A stretch of 64,000 bases of DNA from Porphyrobacter sp. IPPAS B-1204 (GTDB lineage Bacteria > Pseudomonadota > Alphaproteobacteria > Sphingomonadales > Sphingomonadaceae), in assembly GCA_003724185.1 (NCBI GenBank), contig RHGM01000007.1, positions 1 through 64,000 of the forward strand. Direction: 5' to 3'. This document shows, piece by piece, positions 37,313-45,547 of the stretch. The notes under the pieces were generated by a model, which worked only from the letters and a program-made list of their open reading frames with translations, was not told where the DNA came from and searched no databases. The first letter of the stretch is position 1, and each line of letters opens with the position of its first letter. Both the position numbers and the translations under genes were made by a program.

Positions 37313-38587
37313 CTATGTCGAAGCTTCCCGCGCCACTTCGCGCCAGCCGATGTCGCGGCGGCAGAAGCCTGACGGGAAGGTGATCCGGTCAACCGCAGCG
37401 TAGGCCTTAGCCTGCGCCTCGGTGACGCTGGCGCCGGTCGCGGTGACGTTGAGCACCCGCCCGCCGTTCGCCACCAGCGCGCCATCCTTCAGCGCGGTTC
37501 CGGCGTGGAACACCTTGGCGCCATCGGCCTCGGCATCGTTCAGCGCAATCGCGCCGCCCTTGTCGGGCGTGCCGGGGTAGCCCTTGGCCGCCATCACCAC
37601 GGTCAGCGCGGTCTGGTCGCGCAGGGCGACCTCGGTCCCTGCCAATTCGCCCTTGGCGCAGGCGAGCATGATGGCGACCAGATCGTTCTCCAGCCGCATC
37701 ATCAGCACCTGGCATTCGGGATCGCCGAAGCGGGCGTTGTATTCGATCAGCTTTGGCCCCTCGGCCGTCAGCATCAGGCCTGCGAACAGCACGCCCTGAT
37801 AGGGATTGCCCTCCTCGCGCATGGTGCGCACCGTGGGTTCAATAATCTCGGCCATCACGCGGGCTTGCAACTCCGGCGTCAGCACCGGAGCAGGCGAGTA
37901 GGCGCCCATGCCGCCGGTGTTCGGCCCCACATCGCCATCGTCCACGCGCTTGTGATCCTGCGCGCTGCCGAAGGGGACGATGGCGGTGCCATCGGTGAGC
38001 GCGAAGAAGCTCGCTTCCTCGCCCTGCATGAACTCCTCAATCACCACCTGCGCGCCCGCCCCGCCGAAGCCGCCGCCGAACATGTCGGCGAGTGCCTCTT
38101 CCGCATCAGCCAGGGTTTCGGCGATCACCACGCCCTTGCCCGCTGCCAGCCCATCGGCCTTGAGCACATAGGGCGGCTGGAACCGGGCGAGCGCGGCGCG
38201 GGCGTCGGCAAGGCTGGCGGTGCGGACGTATCCTGCGGTGGGAATGCCTGCGCGGGCGCACAGGTCTTTGGTGAAGCCCTTGGAGCCCTCCAGCTGCGCC
38301 GCCGCCTGCGAGGGGCCGAACACCGGCACATGGGCGGCGCGCAAGGCATCGGAGAGCCCGTCCACCAGCGGCGCTTCGGGGCCGATCACGACCAGCGCGA
38401 TGTCCCTTTCGGCGCAAAAGGCGATCACTGCCGCGTGGTCGGTCACATCCAGCGCCACCAGCTCCGCCTCCTCGGCGATGCCGGGATTTCCGGGGGCGGC
38501 GTAGAGTTTGGTGAGGCTCGGGGATTGCGCCAGCTTCCAGCTAAGCGCATGTTCGCGGCCCCCAGACCCCAGAAGCAGGATATTCAT
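37313..38587 (-). CDS. purD: phosphoribosylamine–glycine ligase
   Basis: 424-residue ATP-grasp enzyme of purine synthesis, joining glycine to phosphoribosylamine. Motifs include [20 protein letters not shown] at the N-terminus, [32 protein letters not shown] and [12 protein letters not shown]. The ATG at 38587 is preceded (reading on the minus strand) by GGAGGGG. That site lies inside the coding sequence of the divergent xseA, whose ATG overlaps this one within CATG. Confidence 0.96.
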   Translation of the reverse strand: MNILLLGSGGREHALSWKLAQSPSLTKLYAAPGNPGIAEEAELVALDVTDHAAVIAFCAERDIALVVIGPEAPLVDGLSDALRAAHVPVFGPSQAAAQLEGSKGFTKDLCARAGIPTAGYVRTASLADARAALARFQPPYVLKADGLAAGKGVVIAETLADAEEALADMFGGGFGGAGAQVVIEEFMQGEEASFFALTDGTAIVPFGSAQDHKRVDDGDVGPNTGGMGAYSPAPVLTPELQARVMAEIIEPTVRTMREEGNPYQGVLFAGLMLTAEGPKLIEYNARFGDPECQVLMMRLENDLVAIMLACAKGELAGTEVALRDQTALTVVMAAKGYPGTPDKGGAIALNDAEADGAKVFHAGTALKDGALVANGGRVLNVTATGASVTEAQAKAYAAVDRITFPSGFCRRDIGWREVAREAST

Positions 38588-40058
38588 GGCCCCTCCGCCG
38601 ACAAGTGATGATGCCGGGCTGGTAGCGCGTGACCGTGCGGGCGACAATGCGCAGCCGCTCACCATCAGCGAGATTTCCGCGCTGCTGAAGCGCACGGTCG
38701 AGGATCGCTTCGGCTTTGTGCGGCTGCGCGGGGAATTGTCGGGGGTGAAGCGGGCAGCCTCGGGGCATTTCTACTGCGCGCTGAAGGATGAAGGCGCGGT
38801 GATCGACGGGGTGATGTGGAAGGGCAATGCGGCGCGCATGAACTTCCGCGCCGAAGACGGTCTGGAGGTGATCGCCACCGGCAAGCTGACGACCTATCCG
38901 GGGCGGTCCAAATACCAGATCGTGATCGACAGCCTCGAACTGGCGGGCGAGGGCGCGCTGCTGGCGCTGCTGGAGACGACCCGCGCAAGGCTGGCGGCAG
39001 AGGGGCTGTTCGACGCAGGGCGAAAGCGCCGCCTGCCCTATCTGCCGCAGGTGATCGGGGTGGTGACCTCGCCCACCGGCGCGGTGATCAGGGATATCCT
39101 GCACCGGCTCGCGGATCGCTTTCCTTCGCACGTGTTGGTCTGGCCGGTGCTGGTGCAGGGCAATGGCGCAGCCGAGCAGGTGGCGGCGGCGGTGCGGGGG
39201 TTCTCTGCCTTGCAGCCAGGCGGCCCCGTCCCGCGCCCCGATGTGGTGATCGTGGCACGCGGGGGCGGCTCGATCGAGGACTTGTGGAGCTTCAACGAGG
39301 AAGTGGTGGTGCGCGCCATCGCCGAATGCTCGATCCCGGTGATCAGCGCCGTCGGCCATGAAACCGACACCACGCTGGCCGATTTCGCCGCCGACCGCCG
39401 CGCGCCGACACCCACCGCTGCGGCGGAAATGGCCGTGCCGGTGCGCGCTGACCTCGCGCTGACCCTCGCCGATTTCGCCGCCCGCCAGCGCCGCGCGGTG
39501 TACCGCCCGGTCGAACTGGGGCGCGAACGGCTGGCGGCGCGGGCGCGGATGTTGCCGCGGCCCGAAAACCTGCTGCAACCCCAGGCCCAGCGGCTGGACG
39601 ATCTGTCCGAACGCCTGCGCCGTGCGCTGGGTGACCGTTCGGCCAAGGGGCGCGAGCGGCTGGCAGGGGTCGCGGCGCGGCTTTCACCCAGCCTGCTGTC
39701 GCGTTCTGCTGCCGAGGCTGCGCGGCGGCTTGACCGCGCCCGGCTAAGCCCCGCGCTGGTCGAGCGGCCCTTGCGCAGCGGGGCCGACCGGCTTGCCGCG
39801 CTGACCCGCGTGATGAGCCAGCTCCACCCCGAAAAGCCGCTGGAGCGCGGCTATGCCATCATCCGCACACCGCAAGGCAAGGCGCTGACGACCCGCGCCG
39901 AGGCGGCGGGCGAGGCCTTGCTGGTGCTGCAATGGCGCGACGGGACGCTGACCGCCGCACCCGGCGACGCGCCCGCGCCGCCTGCCCCGCCCCCTTCTGC
40001 ACCGGCGCGCAGACGCCCTGCATCCACACCGCCCAAACAAGATGATTTGTTCGGTTAG
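38586..40058 (+). CDS. xseA: exodeoxyribonuclease VII large subunit
   Basis: 490-residue subunit of the single-strand exonuclease VII. The N-terminal OB-fold ([31 protein letters not shown]) is followed by the catalytic region with [36 protein letters not shown] and [20 protein letters not shown]. There is a long coiled C-terminal part and a Pro/Ala-rich tail ending DDLFG. The start shares the CATG tetranucleotide with purD on the other strand. An AGCAGGA site lies about five bases before the ATG, within purD. xseB is not adjacent. Confidence 0.95.
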   Translation: MAPPPTSDDAGLVARDRAGDNAQPLTISEISALLKRTVEDRFGFVRLRGELSGVKRAASGHFYCALKDEGAVIDGVMWKGNAARMNFRAEDGLEVIATGKLTTYPGRSKYQIVIDSLELAGEGALLALLETTRARLAAEGLFDAGRKRRLPYLPQVIGVVTSPTGAVIRDILHRLADRFPSHVLVWPVLVQGNGAAEQVAAAVRGFSALQPGGPVPRPDVVIVARGGGSIEDLWSFNEEVVVRAIAECSIPVISAVGHETDTTLADFAADRRAPTPTAAAEMAVPVRADLALTLADFAARQRRAVYRPVELGRERLAARARMLPRPENLLQPQAQRLDDLSERLRRALGDRSAKGRERLAGVAARLSPSLLSRSAAEAARRLDRARLSPALVERPLRSGADRLAALTRVMSQLHPEKPLERGYAIIRTPQGKALTTRAEAAGEALLVLQWRDGTLTAAPGDAPAPPAPPPSAPARRRPASTPPKQDDLFG

Positions 40059-40082
40059 CCTGTCGGTGCTATCATTGGCCTC

Positions 40083-40292
40083 ATGCTGATGTCCTCCGCC
40101 GACAAGACCGCCAAACTCTATTACGGCCCCTCCAGCTTCCGCGTGCTACGGCCCGGCAATCACGTGCTGTGCGCCGTGACCGGAGAGGCCATTGCGCTCG
40201 CCGAACTGCGCTACTGGAGCGCCGAGCGGCAGGAGGCCTATGTCTCCTGCGAGGTCGCGACGCGCCGCCTGCTCGGCCTCGACCGCGCCTAA
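40083..40292 (+). CDS. DUF2093 small protein
   Basis: 69 residues. The pattern AKLYYGPSSFRVLRPGNHVL, CAVTGEAIALAELRYWS, and EAYVSCEVATRRLL matches DUF2093, a short alphaproteobacterial family often found beside xseA. The two Cys (VLCAVTG, VSCEVA) could bind metal, which would suit a nucleic-acid or redox role, but nothing is proven. It lies 24 bases after xseA and is probably cotranscribed. Confidence 0.85.
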   Translation: MLMSSADKTAKLYYGPSSFRVLRPGNHVLCAVTGEAIALAELRYWSAERQEAYVSCEVATRRLLGLDRA

Positions 40293-40314
40293 GCCGCAGC
40301 GCAAAGCCATCCGG

Positions 40315-41310
40315 GTGCGGACCTATCGCTGGTTGCTGCTGGCTGTGGTGGTGCTCGGGCTGTCTCCGGGGACATTCCTGCGCAGCGAGATCGGCACACG
40401 CGGCGATGTCGCGGTGGTCTCCGTTGTCCCTGTTCCCGAAAGATCGGGCGTATCGGGCGAGCTGACGCTGACCGGCGCGTGGGAGCTCACATCATCGCAT
40501 GGCTGGTTCGGCGGCTTTTCGGCGCTTGTCGCGGGTGAGGATGCGGCGCTGATCGCGGGGACGGATCGCGGCTGGCTGCTCGACCTCGACCTGTCCGGCG
40601 ATGCCCCCCGCGCCGTTCCCGGCAGCTACCGTTTTGTCGGCGAGCGCACACGCGGGCGCAAGGAGGTGGTCGATCTGGAATCCCTCGCCCGCGATCCCGC
40701 CACCGGCACGCTGTGGGCGGGGTACGAGGGCAACAACACAATCGCCCGTTACGTCCCCGGCGCCCAGACAGCATGGAGCGCGCCGCCGGCAATGAAGAAC
40801 TGGAGCGCGAACAGCGGCCCCGAAACCATGCTGCGGCTGACCGATGGCCGCTTCATGGTGCTGGCCGAAGGGGCAGTTGATGGCAGCGACACCGTTCACG
40901 AAGGCCTGCTGTTCCCGGGCGATCCGGTGCAGGGCGCACGGCCCTTTGCCTTTCGCTTCATCACCCCGCCCGATTACGATCCGGTCGACGCCACGCAGGT
41001 GCCTGACGGGCGGGTGCTGATCCTGCTGCGGCGGGTGGAATATGCCCTGCCGGCGCGGTTCGACACCGCCATCGCCATCGCCGATCCGCGCGGGATCACA
41101 CCGGGCGCGGCGTGGCCGGCACGGGTGATCCAGCGTCTGAATGGCGGCGTGTTCGCCGACAATTTCGAGGGGCTGGCCTTCGTCCCCTCAGCCGATGATC
41201 CGGCACAAGGGAGCCTCTGGGTGATCGCCGACGACAATTTCTCAATGTTCCAGCGCAGCCTGCTGGCAAGATTTGACTGGAACCCGCAAGCCGGGCCGCT
41301 GGCCCCATAA
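40315..41310 (+). CDS. esterase-like activity of phytase family protein
   Basis: About 331 residues from a GTG at 40315 (RTYRWLLLAVVVLGLSPGTF), a signal/anchor segment. An ATG at 40240 would overlap the DUF2093 gene by 53 bases and add a basic leader. The periplasmic part has the pattern of the esterase-like-activity-of-phytase family: WFGGFSALVAGEDAALIAGT, DLESLARDPATGTLWAGYEG, ETMLRLTDGRFMVLAEG, NFEGLAFVPS, SLWVIADDNF. Such beta-propellers may act on phosphoesters. The start is uncertain. Confidence 0.8.
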   Translation: MRTYRWLLLAVVVLGLSPGTFLRSEIGTRGDVAVVSVVPVPERSGVSGELTLTGAWELTSSHGWFGGFSALVAGEDAALIAGTDRGWLLDLDLSGDAPRAVPGSYRFVGERTRGRKEVVDLESLARDPATGTLWAGYEGNNTIARYVPGAQTAWSAPPAMKNWSANSGPETMLRLTDGRFMVLAEGAVDGSDTVHEGLLFPGDPVQGARPFAFRFITPPDYDPVDATQVPDGRVLILLRRVEYALPARFDTAIAIADPRGITPGAAWPARVIQRLNGGVFADNFEGLAFVPSADDPAQGSLWVIADDNFSMFQRSLLARFDWNPQAGPLAP

Positions 41311-41340
41311 CGAAAAAGCGCCCGGAAACCCGGACGCTTC
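41311..41340 (-). terminator. intrinsic terminator of rpmB
   Basis: On the minus strand, AAGCGTCCGG pairs with CCGGGCGCTT (one mismatch) around a four-base loop and is followed by a run of five T. It lies 37 bases beyond the rpmB stop. The plus-strand side has no T tract, so it mainly serves rpmB. Confidence 0.75.
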
Positions 41341-41376
41341 ATCGATTCGCTAGCGCCCCGAAGGACGGCGCGAAAA

Positions 41377-41664
41377 TCAGGCCGCGGCTTGTGCCTTCAC
41401 CAGTTCACGCTTCACCTTCAGCGCGCCGGCCGAAAGCTTGTCGTCGCTGGTCTTGAGCAGCCAGTTATCGAGCCCGCCATTGTGCTCTACCGAGCGCAGA
41501 CCGTGGGTCGACACGCGGAACTTGAAGCTGCGATCCAGCTTTTCGCTCATCAGCGTCACGTTCTGCAGGTTGGGCAGAAACACGCGCTTGGTCTTGTTGT
41601 TGGCGTGGCTGACATTGTGGCCAGTCATGCGGCCCTTGCCGGTCAGTTCGCAGATGCGAGCCAT
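41377..41664 (-). CDS. rpmB: 50S ribosomal protein L28
   Basis: 95-residue ribosomal protein. It begins [20 protein letters not shown], with the L28 hallmark [15 protein letters not shown] and then [20 protein letters not shown]. The length is normal for alphaproteobacteria, with a C-terminal extension compared with E. coli. It lacks the paired zinc cysteines of some L28 forms (only one Cys is present). It is a single-gene unit with its own promoter and terminator. Confidence 0.97.
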   Translation of the reverse strand: MARICELTGKGRMTGHNVSHANNKTKRVFLPNLQNVTLMSEKLDRSFKFRVSTHGLRSVEHNGGLDNWLLKTSDDKLSAGALKVKRELVKAQAAA

Positions 41665-41726
41665 GATGTGTCTCTTCTCGTAAAAAAATCGGGCCTAAGC
41701 TTGGGCTCAGGCAAGGAAAGCGGCGC

Positions 41727-41754
41727 GCATAACGGGGCATACCCGAATCGTCAA
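41727..41754 (-). promoter_or_regulatory. putative rpmB promoter
   Basis: On the minus strand, TTGACG, then 16 bases, then TTATGC. A strong TTGAC -35 box and an acceptable -10 box lie about 63 bases before the rpmB start, as expected for a ribosomal protein gene. Confidence 0.5.
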
Positions 41755-41909
41755 GCAAGTTGCGGCCCGGCTTGCGCGATCGGCGCCGGATATCAGGCTC
41801 CGGCCCCGATTACCAATCTATGTAAGGGGGACCATCGCATAGCCAACGCTATGCACCGGCGCTCCGTCCGTGGGAACAGTCCACGGCTCGAAACCCGCAG
41901 GAGACAAAC

Positions 41910-42152
41910 ATGAAGCGTCTGATAGCCGCCAGCCTTATCGCCCCCTTTGCATTGGGGCTCGCCGCGTGCGATGTCGACCAGACCGAAGAAGGCGAAATGC
42001 CCGAGGTCAAGGTAGAGGGCGGCAACATGCCCGAATATGACGTGGAAACGGCGGATGTGGATGTCGGAACCGAGGAAAAGACCGTCGAAGTGCCGACCGT
42101 CGATGTCAAAATGCCCGACGCAGACGGCACGCCGGTCACCGGCGACGAATAA
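41910..42152 (+). CDS. small acidic lipoprotein
   Basis: 80 residues. A lipoprotein signal ends LAAC (Cys20); the mature part is strongly acidic and repetitive (EGEMPEVKVEGGNMPEYDVE, TADVDVGTEEKTVEVPTVDV). The repeating xVxVxxG pattern suggests an extended or beta-rich linker. No family is recognised. A GCAGGAGA site precedes the ATG. Confidence 0.72.
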   Translation: MKRLIAASLIAPFALGLAACDVDQTEEGEMPEVKVEGGNMPEYDVETADVDVGTEEKTVEVPTVDVKMPDADGTPVTGDE

Positions 42153-42185
42153 GCCCGGCGCTACGCCTTATGCAGAGCGCGGGGC

Positions 42186-42641
42186 ATGAACGAGGCGGGT
42201 TTCCGCAGCTTCATGCCCCGCGCCCTCGCCCTGGCCCGCGCCGCTGCCGACACGGGCGAGGTGCCGATCGGCGCGGTCGTGGTCAGGGACGGGCAGATCA
42301 TCGCCGAAGCGCACAATTCCCCCCGCGCCGATCATGACCCCACCGCCCACGCCGAAATCCTCGCGATCCGCCGCGCCGCACTCGCGCTCGGCGATGAACG
42401 CCTGACCGGCTGCGATCTGTGGGTCACGCTGGAGCCCTGCGCGATGTGCGCCGGCGCCATCGCCCACGCCCGCATCGCCCGCCTCTATTATGCCGCGAGC
42501 GATCCCAAGGGCGGCGCGGTGGAACACGGTGCGCGGGTGTTCGACCAGCCCCAATGCCTCCACCGCCCCGAAGTCTACACCGGCATCGGCGAGGCCGACG
42601 CCGCACAGATGCTGCGCGGGTTCTTCAGGGAACGGCGGTAG
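42186..42641 (+). CDS. tadA: tRNA adenosine(34) deaminase
   Basis: 151-residue zinc-dependent deaminase that converts A34 of tRNA-Arg(ACG) to inosine. It shows the catalytic HAEILAIRRA and the zinc cysteines in PCAMCAGAIAHARI. The N-terminal MPRALALARAAADTGEVPIG and YYAASDPKGGAVEHG segments are typical of TadA rather than cytosine deaminase. Interestingly, the tRNA-Arg(CCG) gene lies 13 kb away and does not need this modification. Confidence 0.95.
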   Translation: MNEAGFRSFMPRALALARAAADTGEVPIGAVVVRDGQIIAEAHNSPRADHDPTAHAEILAIRRAALALGDERLTGCDLWVTLEPCAMCAGAIAHARIARLYYAASDPKGGAVEHGARVFDQPQCLHRPEVYTGIGEADAAQMLRGFFRERR

Positions 42642-42998
42642 CGGCGGCTTTCGCGGCTTTGCGAAGAAAGGCTGCCGTTCTGGTTGCGACCACATTGCTG
42701 TCATGACACTCGCCAAGATTTTGACTAAGCCACCCTGATGCCAGCTACGGTCCAAAGAAGCGTCATGCATCACGGAAAGCGCCACAAGTTCCGCGCTACC
42801 GCCAAGGATGACAGCCTCGAAGCCTTCAAAGAAGCGCTCTCGGATCTGGACCGTCAGGTTACTGCCTTTGTTGATGGCAATAAGCCGAAAGTAGCGAGGC
42901 AAAAGTTCCGGCGGAAATAGGGCAGAAATCCATCCAATCACGGTCATTCCGGCCAAACATCCCGCACCCCGAAACCTGCCGTCCGTTCTCAGCTGCCG
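42642..42998. other. 357-base region with repeat copy and doubtful small ORF
   Basis: Contains the second copy of a dispersed repeat (42671–42691) and is lower in GC than its surroundings. A 60-codon open frame (42738–42920, plus strand, product MPATVQRSVMHHGKRHKFRA…) has no clear ribosome site and no recognised family. I regard it as unproven. Confidence 0.35.
42671..42691 (+). repeat. dispersed intergenic repeat, copy 2
   Basis: Plus-strand copy of the 21-base segment also found on the minus strand at 37263–37283, with 20 of 21 bases shared. It starts 30 bases after the tadA stop. Confidence 0.6.
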
Positions 42999-43409
42999 CT
43001 ATTCGTCGGGGCGTTTGCCCGCCTCGAGGATCGGCAGGCCCGCTTCGGTGGGGACATAGATGATCTTGCCCTGCGATTGGGACAGGTTCTCGATGTAGAG
43101 ATAGCGCAGGTATCCCTCCGGCCCGCCCAGCCCGTTGGCGACGATGCGGTTGGCTTCGGCGACCCCCTTGGCGCGTTCGACTTCGGCCTGGGCGAGCAGC
43201 TTGGCGCTTTCCAGCTTGGCCTCGGCCTCCAGCGTGGCGATCTGGCGGTTCTGGCGGGCCTGCGCGAGCTCGGCCTCGCCCGCAGTTTCGGCGTTCCAGA
43301 CGCGCATCGAGTTATAGGCGGCGCAGCTGCCCAGCCCGCCGCCGACCACGACGATCAGCAGAAACAGGATGCCGAGGCTGAGGCTCCAGACATTGCGTGT
43401 GGCATTCAT
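42999..43409 (-). CDS. membrane-anchored SPFH/stomatin-like fragment protein
   Basis: 136 residues. One N-terminal membrane helix (about residues 8–33) is followed by a charged, alanine-rich helix (AELAQARQNRQIATLEAEAK, LESAKLLAQAEVERAKGVAE) and a short tail with a conserved-looking SQSQGKIIYVPTEAGLPILE. This matches the C-terminal coiled-coil part of SPFH/band-7 membrane proteins without the SPFH core itself. It may be a dedicated short homologue. It follows the RNase T2 gene on the same strand. Confidence 0.75.
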   Translation of the reverse strand: MNATRNVWSLSLGILFLLIVVVGGGLGSCAAYNSMRVWNAETAGEAELAQARQNRQIATLEAEAKLESAKLLAQAEVERAKGVAEANRIVANGLGGPEGYLRYLYIENLSQSQGKIIYVPTEAGLPILEAGKRPDE

Positions 43410-43439
43410 TCGGGTGCGACTCCTTGCTGTGTGACATGG

Positions 43440-44138
43440 TTACAGCCCCCGCCAGATCTTGGCGGGCGCGGTGTCTTTCGCCCCCCAGCGCGACGGCGTG
43501 CAGCGCGCCGGACGGAAGGTCTTGGAATAGCACAGGCGGATTTCCTCCAGCCAGCCGCGTTCATTGAGTTTCACGCCGATGGCGCGCTCCGGCCATTCCG
43601 GATTGGCATCGGCAAAGGCGGCGCGGATGCGGCCTGCGGTGAGCGCGTCCTCGCGGCTGATGCGGTCATAATCGGGCAGGCGCAGGCCGGAGCGCAGGAT
43701 GCGGATGACCTTGAGATAGGCGTCAGGGCGGCTGACCATGCAACTGCCATGCTTGGCCCATTGGCGTGCGATGAGGCGCTCCGACGGCATCAGGCACATG
43801 TTGGCGCGCACTTCAGCGGGGGTCGGTGCCCGCCGCGCTGCGCACCATTGCGGCCAGCTCTGCCCGCTTTCGGGCCACAATCCGTGAACCACAAGACCGA
43901 AGCTGCCGTTTCGCCCGCCGCACTGGACCGCGTGGCTGCGCTGGTCGCTGCGGGTCTTGCAGAATTCCGGGCTCCAGCTCAGCGCCATGGTGTAGCCAGT
44001 GACCGGCAGCGTGCGGCGCGGGCCATCGGGGGTGATGGCAGGCACGCTCGCCACCTGCGGGGCGCGGCATTGGTAGGCCTGCGCATGGGCGAGCGAGGGC
44101 AGCGCCAACAGGAGCGCGGCAGCGGAGAGGCTAGTCAA
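43440..44138 (-). CDS. secreted ribonuclease T2 family protein
   Basis: About 232 residues. The proposed start is a TTG at 44138 that overlaps the stop of the membrane protein upstream; no ATG is suitably placed, and the open frame further upstream runs through that gene. A signal peptide (LTSLSAAALLLALPSLAHAQ) is visible. Both RNase T2 active-site segments are present: CAS I LVVHGLWPES and CAS II QWAKHGSC, with several Cys for disulphides. It probably cleaves RNA in the periplasm. The start codon is uncertain. Confidence 0.85.
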   Translation of the reverse strand: MTSLSAAALLLALPSLAHAQAYQCRAPQVASVPAITPDGPRRTLPVTGYTMALSWSPEFCKTRSDQRSHAVQCGGRNGSFGLVVHGLWPESGQSWPQWCAARRAPTPAEVRANMCLMPSERLIARQWAKHGSCMVSRPDAYLKVIRILRSGLRLPDYDRISREDALTAGRIRAAFADANPEWPERAIGVKLNERGWLEEIRLCYSKTFRPARCTPSRWGAKDTAPAKIWRGL

Positions 44139-44577
44139 ACACCGCAGGGCCGTCGTCCTCCTTGCCCGAAAACCAGCGATTGCTGGCCGGCGTAAACAGC
44201 ATCGCCACCGCCAGCAGTCCGAGCGCCAGCGAGACCAGCCACGCGGTGTCCCATTGCCCGCCTGCGGCAATCATCCGCAACCCCTCCGGCACATTGAGCA
44301 ATTTGCCGAGCGCCAGCACCGTCACCATCCAGCGGGCAAAGCGCACCGCGCCAAGCCACACCATCGCAATCGGGATCAGCGCGATCGACAGCCGCGCGCT
44401 GAGGGTCACGATCACCGCATCGCGCGACCAGCCGATGCCGGGAACATTGGCGGCAAGCTCCGCCTGAAGCGCCGGAATATCCCGCAATCCATCAAGAAAG
44501 GCGATGAGCGCGGCGGCGAAGAAGGCGGCGGCAAAGATGTTGATGCTGACAGGACGGGTGCGCGAAAGCGAGATCAT
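44131..44577 (-). CDS. hypothetical membrane protein
   Basis: 148 residues with about four membrane helices: IFAAAFFAAALIAFLDGL near residue 14, IALIPIAMVWLGAVRFARWM, VTVLALGKLLNVPEGLRM, and AWLVSLALGLLAVAMLF. The N- and C-termini are polar (SGKEDDGPAVFD). No family is recognised. It overlaps nadC upstream by four bases and the RNase T2 gene downstream by about eight, so it is part of a small operon. Confidence 0.72.
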   Translation of the reverse strand: MISLSRTRPVSINIFAAAFFAAALIAFLDGLRDIPALQAELAANVPGIGWSRDAVIVTLSARLSIALIPIAMVWLGAVRFARWMVTVLALGKLLNVPEGLRMIAAGGQWDTAWLVSLALGLLAVAMLFTPASNRWFSGKEDDGPAVFD

Positions 44578-45446
44578 GCGGGCGTGAAATCCAGCCCGAT
44601 GTCAGCGGCGGGCGCGCTTTGCGTCAGGCGCCCGACCGAGATGTAATCGACGCCGCTGGCTGCCTTGGCAGCGATGGTGTCGAGGTTGACGCCCCCGCTT
44701 GCCTCGGTCGGCACCCGGCCTGCGACCATGTCGACCGCGGCGCGCAGGGTGGCGGGGTCCATGTTGTCGAGCAGCAGGTGGTGCGCGCCCGCCGCCAGCG
44801 CGGGTTCGATCTGGTCGAGGCTATCGACCTCACAGATGATCCGCGTCACCCCCGCATCGCGCGCGCGCCGCACCGCCTCGCCCACGGAACCGGCGACCGC
44901 CACGTGGTTGTCCTTGATCATCGCCGCATCCCACAAGCCCATGCGGTGGTTCTGCGCGCCGCCCTGGCGGGTGGCGTATTTTTCGAGGAAGCGCAGGCCC
45001 GGAATGGTCTTGCGAGTATCCAGCAGCGTGCAGGCAGGGTTGCCATCGGCCCCGCGCATCGCGGTGACATAGGCCTGCGTCATGGTGGCGATGCCGGACA
45101 GGTGCTGCACGATGTTGAGCGCGCTGCGTTCCGCCGTCAGCAACGCGCGCGCCTTGCCTGCGATGCGCATGAGATCCGTGCCTGCAGGCACCTTGTCGCC
45201 ATCATGGACGAGGGTTTCGATCACGCAATCGGGGTCGAGATGCCGGAAAAACGCCTCGGCCAGCGGCAGGCCGGCGACCACGATGGCATCGCGGCTGTCC
45301 ATTACCCCGGTGAAGCGCGCATCGGCGGGGATGACGCTCTCGCTTGTGACATCGCGCCCGCCGCCGGGAAGGCCTTCACCGAGGTCTTCGGCGAGGGTTT
45401 CACGGATGAATTTGGCGAGGTCGAAGCCGGCTAGCTCGAATGTCAT
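44574..45446 (-). CDS. nadC: nicotinate-nucleotide pyrophosphorylase (carboxylating)
   Basis: 290-residue quinolinate phosphoribosyltransferase of de novo NAD synthesis. Characteristic segments: LLDTRKTIPGLRFLEKYATR, GGAQNHRMGLWDAAMIKDNH and the C-terminal ASGGVNLDTIAAKAASGVDY. Length is normal. It is the first gene of the nadC–membrane protein–RNase T2–SPFH-like string. nadA and nadB are not nearby. Confidence 0.95.
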   Translation of the reverse strand: MTFELAGFDLAKFIRETLAEDLGEGLPGGGRDVTSESVIPADARFTGVMDSRDAIVVAGLPLAEAFFRHLDPDCVIETLVHDGDKVPAGTDLMRIAGKARALLTAERSALNIVQHLSGIATMTQAYVTAMRGADGNPACTLLDTRKTIPGLRFLEKYATRQGGAQNHRMGLWDAAMIKDNHVAVAGSVGEAVRRARDAGVTRIICEVDSLDQIEPALAAGAHHLLLDNMDPATLRAAVDMVAGRVPTEASGGVNLDTIAAKAASGVDYISVGRLTQSAPAADIGLDFTPA

Positions 45447-45453
45447 TTCAACT

Positions 45454-45544
45454 CCCGTTCGTGCTGAGCCTGTCGAAGCACTGTCCTTCTCCTATCCAAC
45501 GGAAAAAGGAAAGTGCAGCCCTTCGACAAGCTCAGGGCGAACGG
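45454..45544. repeat. interspersed palindromic repeat (sphingomonad REP-like)
   Basis: The left arm (45454–45482, core GTGCTGAGCCTGTCGAAG) pairs imperfectly with the right arm (45513–45544, core CTTCGACAAGCTCAGGGCG) around a spacer of about 30 bases. The arms are about 80% complementary. The same element is familiar as an intergenic repeat across sphingomonads and related bacteria, usually read as 'VLSLSK' in translation. It sits between nadC and the response regulator and may act as a transcript stabiliser or terminator. Confidence 0.8.
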
Positions 45545-45547
45545 AGA

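Noticed and set aside
42738-42920. 60-codon plus-strand open frame after tadA
   Set aside because: No ribosome site, no family, and it lies next to a dispersed repeat; kept only as a note in the gap entry.
42168-42956. 262-codon minus-strand frame over tadA
   Set aside because: Most of it is antisense to tadA. Its first 60 residues look a little more protein-like, but no start signal or family supports it.
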